From Steroidobacteraceae bacterium (GTDB taxonomy: Bacteria; Pseudomonadota; Gammaproteobacteria; Steroidobacterales; Steroidobacteraceae): a stretch of 64,000 nt of DNA. The position numbers and the translations under genes are program-made. Positions 53,839 to 64,000 of this stretch are shown here, piece by piece. Numbering within the stretch: position 1 is the stretch's first letter; the number at the start of each line of letters is the position of its first letter. A model generated the notes under the pieces. The model saw only the letters and a list, made by a program, of their open reading frames with translations. It searched no databases and was not told the origin of the DNA. The stretch covers positions 62,001 through 126,000 of the forward strand of contig JAFMJH010000002.1 of the NCBI GenBank assembly GCA_017853555.1. Reading direction: 5' to 3'.

Positions 53839-56051
53839 AACGTTATCGCTTTGCCTGGACCGTCGCCGTGGCGGTGGTGGCGGTGCTCGCCGCTTTGTTC
53901 GCCTTGTCGCTGTCGGCTCAAAACTCGGAACAGTTCAGTCGTTTGCAGCCGTGGATCCTGCTCGCGAGCGCGATCGGCGTCGTCGTGCTGTCGATTTTGC
54001 TGGCCCGCAAGGTGTTGCAGCTGATTGCCGCCTACCGCGCGAACGTCGCCGGCTCGCGACTCACGGTGCGCACCGTGACGGTGTTCGGCACACTGGTCGC
54101 GTTGCCGCTGCTCACCGTATATCTCTTCTCGCTCGAATTTTTGAATCGCGGCATCGACAGCTGGTTCCGCGTCGAGATCAAGCAGGGCTTGAACGATGCG
54201 GTGGTGCTGTCGCGCTCGGCGCTCGATTTGCGGATGCGCGAGTTTTCGTCGCGCACCGAGGCGTTCGCGCGCCGGCTCGGCGACAATCCGCCCGCGTCGG
54301 TCGCGTTCGAACTCGAGAACGAACTGCGCGCCTCCGGCGCGAGCGAGATCGTGCTCTATGGCCCCTACGCGCGCATCCTCGCGGCCACCAGCCGTTCGGT
54401 TTCGGACGTGTTGCCGTCGAGTCCGCCGGAAGATCTGCGGCGTCAGGTGAGCAACGGCCGCGTGTACGTGAGTCTCGATCCGGTCGGCGAATCGCAGTAC
54501 GTGATTCGTACCGCCGCGCCGCTCACGGCACGTGGTTTGCCCGATGCGCGGTTCGTGCTCGTGGTGTACGAATTGCCGCGCCAATTCGCCGAACTCACCG
54601 ATGCCGTCCAAAGATCATATTCGCAGTACGGCGATCTGGCGGCGCTGCGCGAACCGCTCAAATACAGTTTCAGGTTGACGTTGACGCTGGTGCTGCTGGT
54701 GACTTTGCTGACGGCGATCTACGGCGCGATCTATTCGGCCGAGGTGCTGTTCAAGCCCGTGCAGGATTTGATGGCCGGCACGCGTGCGGTCGCCAAGGGC
54801 GACTTCGCCACGCGCGTGCCGCTCACCTCGCGCGACGAGATGGGGTTTCTGGTGCAGTCATTCAACGACATGACCAAACGGCTGCGGCGTGCGCGCGAGG
54901 AGACCGAGCGCAGTCGGCTCGCCGTCGAGCGTGAACGCGAACGTCTGGCGATCATCATGGCGCGTTTGTCGACGGGCGTGCTGACGGTCGATCGCGATCT
55001 CGTGCTGCGACTCGCGAACGCGTCGGCGGGTGCGATCCTCGGCGTCGATCTCGTGCGCGAGGTTGGTCGGTCGCTCGCCGAGATCGGCGCGTCGAGCGAT
55101 CGCTTGCGCCAATTCGTCGACGAGCTGCGGGCGCGGTTCACCGCCGGACAGGACGAGTGGCGCGAGCAGATCGAAATCGGCGGTGAGGCGGGTCGCAGCA
55201 CGGCGACCGTGCTGGTGTGTGCCTGCGTGCCTTTGCCGGCGGAGGATGCGACGCCACGCAGCTACGTGATCGTGTTCGACGACGTCACCAATCTTTTGCA
55301 GGCGCAGCGCGATGCGGCCTGGGGCGAGGTGGCGCGTCGGCTCGCGCACGAAATCAAAAATCCGCTCACGCCGATCCAGTTGTCGGCCGAACGCATGCGG
55401 CGCAAGTTGCTGCCCGGCCTCAACGTCGCGGACGCCGAGATGGTCGAGCGTTCGACGCACACCATCGTGCAGCAGGTCGAGTCGATGAAGCAGATGGTCA
55501 ATGATTTCAGCGAGTATGCGCGCGCGCCGTCGATGCACGTGGCCAACTTCGATCTGAACCAGTTGGCGACCGAGGTGGCCGATCTGTACCGCTCGCAGGG
55601 CACGCTGGTGACGATCGACACGGTGCTCGACGCGGGTGTCACCAGCATCGAAGCCGATCGCGGCCGTATCCGCCAGGTGCTGAACAATCTGCTCACCAAC
55701 GCTTTCGAAGCGCTCGAGCAAGTTCAGGGTGCACGCATCGAATTGCGCACCGAACTTGCGGCGAACGAGCCGCTGCCTGCGGTCTGGATGACGGTGCTCG
55801 ACAATGGTCCGGGCTTCCAGCGCGACCTGCTCGCGCGGATTTTCGACCCGTACGTGACCAGCAAGCCGCGTGGCACCGGCCTCGGGCTCGCGATCGTCAA
55901 GAAGATCGTCGAAGATCACGGCGGTCGCATCGAGGCGGACAATCAACCCGATGGCGGGGCGCGGGTCCGTGTTATGTTGCCGCTCAAGGAACGCCAGCGT
56001 ACGGGCGCGATCCGCGAGCGGCGAACCGAGTTGCGGAGGGAGCGGGCATGA
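53820..56051 (+). CDS. NtrY-like sensor histidine kinase (HAMP, PAS, HisKA, HATPase)
   Basis: TM N-terminus, HAMP, H-box RRLAHEIKNPLTPIQLSAERMRRK, G-box GTGLGLAIVKKIVEDHGG. Confidence 0.94.
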   Translation: MVVAALKRYRFAWTVAVAVVAVLAALFALSLSAQNSEQFSRLQPWILLASAIGVVVLSILLARKVLQLIAAYRANVAGSRLTVRTVTVFGTLVALPLLTVYLFSLEFLNRGIDSWFRVEIKQGLNDAVVLSRSALDLRMREFSSRTEAFARRLGDNPPASVAFELENELRASGASEIVLYGPYARILAATSRSVSDVLPSSPPEDLRRQVSNGRVYVSLDPVGESQYVIRTAAPLTARGLPDARFVLVVYELPRQFAELTDAVQRSYSQYGDLAALREPLKYSFRLTLTLVLLVTLLTAIYGAIYSAEVLFKPVQDLMAGTRAVAKGDFATRVPLTSRDEMGFLVQSFNDMTKRLRRAREETERSRLAVERERERLAIIMARLSTGVLTVDRDLVLRLANASAGAILGVDLVREVGRSLAEIGASSDRLRQFVDELRARFTAGQDEWREQIEIGGEAGRSTATVLVCACVPLPAEDATPRSYVIVFDDVTNLLQAQRDAAWGEVARRLAHEIKNPLTPIQLSAERMRRKLLPGLNVADAEMVERSTHTIVQQVESMKQMVNDFSEYARAPSMHVANFDLNQLATEVADLYRSQGTLVTIDTVLDAGVTSIEADRGRIRQVLNNLLTNAFEALEQVQGARIELRTELAANEPLPAVWMTVLDNGPGFQRDLLARIFDPYVTSKPRGTGLGLAIVKKIVEDHGGRIEADNQPDGGARVRVMLPLKERQRTGAIRERRTELRRERA

Positions 56052-57433
56052 GTGCAGCACGCATACTAGTGGTGGATGACGAGGCGGACATCCGTGACCT
56101 CGTCAAAGATATCCTCTCCGAGGAGGGTTACGACGTCGATGCGGCCGCCAACGCCGCCGAAGCGCGTGCCGCACGTGCGCGTCAGGAACCCGATCTCGTG
56201 TTGCTCGACATCTGGATGCCCGATGTCGACGGCATCACCTTGCTGCGTGAATGGTCGACCGGCATCGCCGACGGTTGTCCGGTGGTGATGATGTCGGGAC
56301 ACGGCACGGTGGACACCGCCGTCGAAGCGACGCGACTCGGCGCATTCGATTTCGTCGAGAAGCCGTTGTCGCTCGCCAAATTGTTGCGCACGGTCGAGCG
56401 CGCACTCGACGCCGGGCGCAAACGACGCATCACCGGACGTCTGCTGGCGAACGCCGGCGCGACGCCGGTCGGCAAAAGTCGCGTGATCCAGCAATTGCGC
56501 ACCCAACTGTCGAAACTCGCGAGCACCGACCATGCGTTGTTGCTCAGCGGCGAGGTCGGTGCCGGTCGCAGCGCGTTCGCACGGTACGTGCACGAACAAA
56601 GCCCGCGCGCCGCGCGACCGTTCGTGACGGTGGTGGCGAGCGCCTTGCGCGACGGCGACGCCGAAGCGACTTTGTTCGGCCGCGCCGAGGCCGAAGGCGG
56701 CGCGGCGGGACTTTTGGAACAAGCCGCCGACGGTACGCTGTTCGTTTCCGAAATCGGCGATCTGCCGCCGGCGGCGCAGCGTCTGCTGCTCGGCGTGCTC
56801 GAGACGGGCAGCTATTCACGTCTCGGCGAGAGCCGCGTCCGTCCGCTGCTCGCGCGCATGATCGCGTCGGGCCGACCCGACGTCGAAAACACGGCCGGCA
56901 GCGACGCACCCGGCGCCGTGCGTCGCGATCTGCTCACGCAGCTGGCCACGGTCGCGGCGCGCATTCCGGCGCTGCGCGAATATTCGGAAGACGTGCCCGA
57001 ATTGCTGCGTCACTACGTCGATCGTCTGGTCGACGCCGAAGGCTTGCGGTTCCGGCGCTTCGGCATCGCCGCGCAAAATCGTCTGCGCAACTATCCCTGG
57101 CCGGGCAACGTGCAGGAACTGCGCACGCTCGTGCATCGCCTGCTGTTGCGCGGCGGCAGCGAAGAAATCGCCCTCGAAGAAATCGAGCGCGAACTCGCCG
57201 CCTCGGGTCCGTCGGGCGGCGATACGGTGGTCAAACAGGATTTGCTCGCGCTCGGCTTGCGCGAAGCGCGCGAACACTTCGAGCGCGCCTACCTCACGCA
57301 GCAACTGCAGTTGTGCAACGGCAAAGTGGGGCAGCTGGCCAAGCGCGTCGGCATGGAGCGCACGCATTTGTATCGCAAGTTGCGCGCGCTCGGCGTCGAT
57401 TTTCGTGCCGCCACCGACGACGGCGACGGCTGA
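56048..57433 (+). CDS. NtrX-like sigma54-type response regulator
   Basis: REC ILVVDDEADIRDLVKDILSEEGYDV; AAA-like core; Fis-type HTH at C-terminus. Confidence 0.92.
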   Translation: MSAARILVVDDEADIRDLVKDILSEEGYDVDAAANAAEARAARARQEPDLVLLDIWMPDVDGITLLREWSTGIADGCPVVMMSGHGTVDTAVEATRLGAFDFVEKPLSLAKLLRTVERALDAGRKRRITGRLLANAGATPVGKSRVIQQLRTQLSKLASTDHALLLSGEVGAGRSAFARYVHEQSPRAARPFVTVVASALRDGDAEATLFGRAEAEGGAAGLLEQAADGTLFVSEIGDLPPAAQRLLLGVLETGSYSRLGESRVRPLLARMIASGRPDVENTAGSDAPGAVRRDLLTQLATVAARIPALREYSEDVPELLRHYVDRLVDAEGLRFRRFGIAAQNRLRNYPWPGNVQELRTLVHRLLLRGGSEEIALEEIERELAASGPSGGDTVVKQDLLALGLREAREHFERAYLTQQLQLCNGKVGQLAKRVGMERTHLYRKLRALGVDFRAATDDGDG

Positions 57434-57448
57434 GAGCCGTCTCGTCGA

Positions 57449-58048
57449 TCAGTCGCCGACGCGGATCAACACCGCGTCGATGTCCGCCGCGCGCAGCTTG
57501 CCGCGGATGCGATTGAGTTCGCCGAGATCGGCGATGGGGCCGACTCGCACGCGGTGAAAGACGTCGGTATCGATCGAGACGCGCTGGACGCTCGCCGAAA
57601 CGCCGAGGCGCGCGAGTTTCGCCTGCAGTCGTTCGGCTTCCTCGAGATTGCGATACGCACCCGGTTGCAGCACGTACGTGCCCGGGCGCTCGATCGGCGA
57701 ATTGGGTTTGGACGGCGGCGGCGCTTTGGCCGCGTCGCGTTCGTTCTCCGGGATCACGACTTCCTGCTGCGGCAGCATGTCGTAGAACTTGAAATCGTGT
57801 CCGGGCTCTTCGGTCGTCTCGGTCGAGGCGTCGGGGCGTCGCTCGCGCGGCGCCGCGGGGCGCGGTTGCGCCTGCGCTTCGGCGGCCGCGACGATTTTCT
57901 GCAAAGCGCGTTGCTGATACACGAACAAGCCGAACGCGACCGCGAGCCCGATCGACAGGCCGATCAAAAATTCACGGCCGAAGAACGAAAACTCGAGGCC
58001 GGTCTTGCGTCCGCTGCGTTTGAAGTCGCGACCGATGGGCGTGTTCAC
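57449..58048 (-). CDS. FtsN-like SPOR domain protein (GTG start)
   Basis: Single TM; SPOR YVLQPGAYRNLEEAERLQAKLARLGVSASVQRV. Confidence 0.87.
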   Translation of the reverse strand: MNTPIGRDFKRSGRKTGLEFSFFGREFLIGLSIGLAVAFGLFVYQQRALQKIVAAAEAQAQPRPAAPRERRPDASTETTEEPGHDFKFYDMLPQQEVVIPENERDAAKAPPPSKPNSPIERPGTYVLQPGAYRNLEEAERLQAKLARLGVSASVQRVSIDTDVFHRVRVGPIADLGELNRIRGKLRAADIDAVLIRVGD

Positions 58049-59817
58049 ATCGACTCCGGTGCCGATACGCCGAGCACGGCAAGACCGTTGCGCAGTACTC
58101 GTTGCACCGCAAGCAAAGCATAGATGCGCGCGTGGCGCGGCTCGTCTTCCGGCACGAGCACGCGCTCGGCGTTGTAGAACGCGTGCAAGGTGGTGGCGAG
58201 ATCGCGCAGATAGTGCACCAGCGTGTGCGGTGCACGCGTGGCGGCGGCATGCTGGATGGTCTCGGCGTATTTCGACAACGACGCGAGCATCGCCTGGGCG
58301 TGTTCGCCCGCGAGCAGTTCCGCGCCGCGTTCGGTGACGATGGCTTGCGCGCGCGCCGGGTCGTAGCCGATGCCGCGCGCGACCAGTTCTTTCATCACGC
58401 TCGCCACGCGCGCATGCGCGTACTGGATGTAGAACACCGGATTTTCGTTGGACTTGGATTTGGCCAGTTCCAGGTCGAAATCGAGCGGCTGATCGTTGCT
58501 GCGCATCAAATAGAACAGTCGGCAGGCGTCGTTGCCGACTTCGTCGCGCAATTGCCGCAACGTGACGAACGTGGCTTCGCGCTTGCCCATCGAGAGCTTC
58601 ACGCCGTTGCGATACAGGCTCACGAGCTGGATCAAACAAACTTCGAGGCAATCGCCCGGATGACCGAAGGCCTGCAGACCGCCGCGCAAGCGCGCGACGT
58701 AGCCGTGATGGTCGGCGCCGAGCACGTCGATCAAAGTGTCGAAGCCGCGCTCGCGCTTGTCGAGGTGGTAGGCGATGTCGCTGGCGAAATAGGTTTTGAC
58801 GCCGTTCTCGCGCACGACGACGCGATCTTCGTCGTCGCCGAATTGCGTGGCGCGGAACCACGTCGCGCCGTCTTTGACGTACAGCAGATCTTTGGCGCGC
58901 AACCGCTCGAGCGCGCGATCGATCGCACCGCTCGCGGTGAATTCGCGCTCCGACGTCCAGCGATCGAAGCGTACGCCCAGGCCGTCGAGGTCGTCGCGGA
59001 TTTCGTCGAGCATCGCGCCGAGCGCGAGCGCGAGCACACGCTGCCACGCCGCTTCGCCGATCAGACTGCGTGCGCGCGCGATCACCGCATCGACGTACGC
59101 GTCCTTGTCGCCTGCGGGCGCATCGGGCGGGAGATTCGCGAGCACGGTGGCCGACGGATGCCGCAAGGCATCGCCTTCCTGCGCATGCAATCGGACCGCG
59201 ACCGGCAGCACGTAATCGCCGCGATAGCCGTTTTGCGGGAAAGGCAAAGATTCACCGCAGGTTTCGAGATAACGCAGCCACACCGACACGGCGAGGATTT
59301 CCGTCTGTCGGCCGGCGTCGTTGATGTAGTACTCGCGAAATACGTCGTCGCCCGCGGCCGCGAGCAGATTGCCGAGCGCATCGCCGTAGACGGCTTGACG
59401 GCCGTGGCCGACGTGCATCGGTCCGGTCGGGTTCGCCGAGACGAACTCGAGCAGCACTTTGTGCGGCTGCGCGCGCGTGCCGCGACCGTAACGCTCACCC
59501 TGTTCGTGCACGCGCACGAGTTCGCGTGCATACAAATCTTTGACGAGGAAGAAGTTGATGAAGCCGGCGCCGGCAATCTCCGTGCGTTCGATCAACGCGT
59601 TCGGCGGCAGCGCCGCGACGATCGCCTGCGCGAGTTCGCGCGGATTGCGGCCGGCGGCTTTCGCGTAGCGCATGGCGACGTTCGAGGCGAAGTCGCCGTG
59701 GGTGGCGTCGCGCGTGCGTTCGACGACGATGGCGGCGGGGTCGACCGGGCCCGGAATCACGCTGCCCTGCAGCGTCTCGAGCGCCGTGCCGAGCAATTGC
59801 TGGAGGGCGTTTTTCAC
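58045..59817 (-). CDS. argS: Arginyl-tRNA synthetase
   Basis: FVSANPTGPMHVGHGRQAVYGDAL (HIGH), LSMGKREATFVTL, N-terminal Arg-S domain. Confidence 0.97.
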   Translation of the reverse strand: MKNALQQLLGTALETLQGSVIPGPVDPAAIVVERTRDATHGDFASNVAMRYAKAAGRNPRELAQAIVAALPPNALIERTEIAGAGFINFFLVKDLYARELVRVHEQGERYGRGTRAQPHKVLLEFVSANPTGPMHVGHGRQAVYGDALGNLLAAAGDDVFREYYINDAGRQTEILAVSVWLRYLETCGESLPFPQNGYRGDYVLPVAVRLHAQEGDALRHPSATVLANLPPDAPAGDKDAYVDAVIARARSLIGEAAWQRVLALALGAMLDEIRDDLDGLGVRFDRWTSEREFTASGAIDRALERLRAKDLLYVKDGATWFRATQFGDDEDRVVVRENGVKTYFASDIAYHLDKRERGFDTLIDVLGADHHGYVARLRGGLQAFGHPGDCLEVCLIQLVSLYRNGVKLSMGKREATFVTLRQLRDEVGNDACRLFYLMRSNDQPLDFDLELAKSKSNENPVFYIQYAHARVASVMKELVARGIGYDPARAQAIVTERGAELLAGEHAQAMLASLSKYAETIQHAAATRAPHTLVHYLRDLATTLHAFYNAERVLVPEDEPRHARIYALLAVQRVLRNGLAVLGVSAPESM

Positions 59818-59863
59818 GGCCGCGATTCTACAGGGTCGGATGCCGCCGCCAACCTCGTTGCAC

Positions 59864-62105
<2,242 letters not shown>

Positions 62106-62113
<8 letters not shown>

Positions 62114-62140
62114 AGAGGGTGTGGATAACGCTGTGGACAG
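62106..62140. promoter_or_regulatory. Cluster of DnaA-box-like 9-mers at the priA 5' end
   Basis: TTGTCCACA (62106), TGTGGATAA (62120; perfect TTATCCACA on minus), TGTGGACAG (62132). Confidence 0.5.
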
Positions 62141-62388
62141 CGGCCGCGCGCGGGCGAAAAACCGCGTGATTTGCGCAGTTTCTCGTTCGACTGGTCAAAG
62201 ATTAACCAGTTTGAAAAAAATCGATATGAATCAGACAGTTGCATATCCGCAAGGGCCCCGCAGGGGCAGTTTATGACGCAAAAATGACATGCTTTCTTCG
62301 CCAGTGTGCGTAAGTGTCTGATTTACCGAGAAGGCCGCGGTGCGAAAGCGCACCGACACCGGCATCCGAGCCTGCTGCGGTGCGCCGC

Positions 62389-63243
62389 TTACCGTAGCGC
62401 GTCGAAGCCCTGCGGGTGCCGCGCGGCGAACAGTGCCCGCCAAGTGGCGGGCAATTCCTCGAAGGTGGCGACTTTCGAGCCGGTGCAGCGCGAGATGCTC
62501 GAGCCGGGACGATCGCCCATCTCGAAGCGCGGCGACCAGTCGTTGAAGTCGTTGAAGGCGGCGAGTGCAGGCGTGAAGGCGAGCGGCGCAGCGAGGTCCG
62601 CGGCGGCGACCGAATAGGTGTACATGTCGTGCACCTTCATCGGTGGCGTGCTGCCGCGATCGACGCGGATGTAACTCGCCTCGTCGAGCCACACGCGCCC
62701 GGCATCCGCGCGCGCCGGGCCGACGAAGTGTTTGCGTTCGGAGCGGGCGCCCGGCGCCTCGGGCTCGGCGAGCACCCCGTCGCGCAGCGAGTAGCTCGCG
62801 AGCGTCACGCGCGGCGCCGGGTAATCGAACTTCACCTCCGCGCCCGTGACGGGATTCGGCCAGCGTTCGAGCAGCGTGGTCGCGCCCGTGGCGGTGTAAT
62901 AGATCGCCGAGGCGGAGCTGATCTCGTAGCGATCGGCGTCGAGGTCGCGCCGGCGGTGGATCGAGGCGACGTGCATGTCGAAGAACGGCGTGAGGACGTT
63001 GTCGACCAGACCGTAGCGCGTGCCGTGCAGCCACCAGTACACGGCGGCACCGTCCGCGCCGAAGCGGATGCGTCGATAGAGCTTGTGCAACGACGCCGCG
63101 GCGAGCGGCTCGCGCAACGGCGCCTCGGGCTGCGCCGCGGCTGCGGTCTTGCCGCGTGTCGCGGCTATGGCGGCATCGGTGCTCGCGACGCCGAGCGCGC
63201 CGAGCGCGAGCGAGTTCTGCAAAAGGCGGCGGCGTGTGGTCAT
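62389..63243 (-). CDS. DUF1838 family protein, copy C (Tat-like signal)
   Basis: RRRLLQNSLALGALGVAS signal; RYEISSASAIYYTATGATTLLERWPNPVTGAEVKFDYPAPRV. Confidence 0.72.
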   Translation of the reverse strand: MTTRRRLLQNSLALGALGVASTDAAIAATRGKTAAAAQPEAPLREPLAAASLHKLYRRIRFGADGAAVYWWLHGTRYGLVDNVLTPFFDMHVASIHRRRDLDADRYEISSASAIYYTATGATTLLERWPNPVTGAEVKFDYPAPRVTLASYSLRDGVLAEPEAPGARSERKHFVGPARADAGRVWLDEASYIRVDRGSTPPMKVHDMYTYSVAAADLAAPLAFTPALAAFNDFNDWSPRFEMGDRPGSSISRCTGSKVATFEELPATWRALFAARHPQGFDALR

Positions 63244-64000
63244 GCGCGATCCTCGCGTGCTTGATCGGGCGTCGATGCTGCGCCAGTTTGTCCGTAGAGC
63301 GCAACGTACAACCCGGCCGCGACCACCAGCGTCGCACCGGCGAACACGTTGGAGGCCGGCGTCGCTTGCCAGACGACCCAGTCGATCCCGGCGCCCCACA
63401 GCAAAGCGGTGTATTCGATGGGTGCGACGGTGGCGGCCGGCGCGTCGCGAAATGCGGTGGTGATGTAGTGCTGGCCGATGGCGCCGGTTACGCCGACACA
63501 GGCGAGCGCGAGCCAATCCTCCGCCTGGATGGGTGTCCAGCTGCCGAGTGACAGCAGTGTTGCGCCGACGGCGACGACCACCAGAAACGACAACACGATG
63601 GCGGCCGAATGCTCGCTGCGGGTCAGCACGCGCGCGGTGATCGCGGCCGCGGCGTAGCACAGCGCGGAGATCACCGTGCCGAGACCTGCGACCAGCGGCA
63701 GACCGTCGCTGCGCGGCTGCAGGATCACCAGCACGCCGATGAAACCGATGCCGATCGCGATCCATTGGCGCACGCCGACGCGCTCGCCCAGCAAAAATGC
63801 CGCCATCGCGGCGATCAAAAGTGGCGCGCCCATGTACACCGAATAGACCGACGCGAGCGACGCTTCGCGCAGCGCGAACACGAAGGTGCCGAGCATCGCG
63901 ATGCCGAGCACGCCGCGCAGCAGATGCAATTCCCAGCGCACCGGCTGCAATTCCCGCAGCCGGCCCTGCCACCACAAGGGCAGCAATATGAACGGTATCG
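63240..64000 (-). CDS. EamA/DMT-family transporter (truncated by window end)
   Basis: Multi-TM; FALREASLASVYSVYMGAPLLIAAMAAFLLGERVGVRQWIAIGIGFIGVLVILQP; ATGA overlap with the DUF1838 gene. Confidence 0.9.
   Translation of the reverse strand, partial: IPFILLPLWWQGRLRELQPVRWELHLLRGVLGIAMLGTFVFALREASLASVYSVYMGAPLLIAAMAAFLLGERVGVRQWIAIGIGFIGVLVILQPRSDGLPLVAGLGTVISALCYAAAAITARVLTRSEHSAAIVLSFLVVVAVGATLLSLGSWTPIQAEDWLALACVGVTGAIGQHYITTAFRDAPAATVAPIEYTALLWGAGIDWVVWQATPASNVFAGATLVVAAGLYVALYGQTGAASTPDQAREDRA

Noticed and set aside
62231-63337. 368-aa minus-strand ORF
   Set aside because: Out-of-frame shadow of DUF1838 copy C; only its last 19 codons are noted as a possible small ORF.

Overview
64-kb window of a GC-rich, densely coded chromosome, most likely gammaproteobacterial (gene content resembles Xanthomonadales/Steroidobacterales; taxonomy is inference). 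I called about 55 protein-coding genes, one tRNA-Arg(CCG) and one strongly supported but unannotated sRNA locus. I saw no CRISPR array, rRNA, transposase or prophage. Main housekeeping blocks: comM (partial)/cytochrome c5; corA-dsbA-cytochrome c4-engB; polA-HiPIP-lptM; an 8-gene arginine operon (argR-argG-[P-loop protein]-argC-argD-argF'-argB-argH, minus strand); aroE-rlmJ-topA-smg-dprA; def-fmt-rsmB-DUF4390-ntrY-ntrX; SPOR protein-argS-priA. Accessory content: two TonB-dependent receptors, three DUF1838 proteins, a histidine kinase/response regulator/sterol-desaturase cluster, and a c-type heme/Vgb-like cluster. Most interesting points: (1) a putative sRNA (about 24001-24112, minus) at the Spot42/ErsA synteny position beside engB, with a sigmaE/AlgU-like promoter, C-rich anti-SD loops and an intrinsic terminator; (2) an OafA acyltransferase-SGNH protein fused to an actinobacterial-type Rpf transglycosylase-like domain and a PG-binding-like tail, coupled to an Ape1/PatB-like SGNH esterase gene; (3) an arginine operon with an N-acyl-ornithine transcarbamylase and an uncharacterised DUF1611/BioD-like P-loop protein where a glutamate N-acyltransferase would be expected; (4) tandem hairpins over the polA start. 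All calls come from reading the sequence and supplied ORFs; no database search was run.
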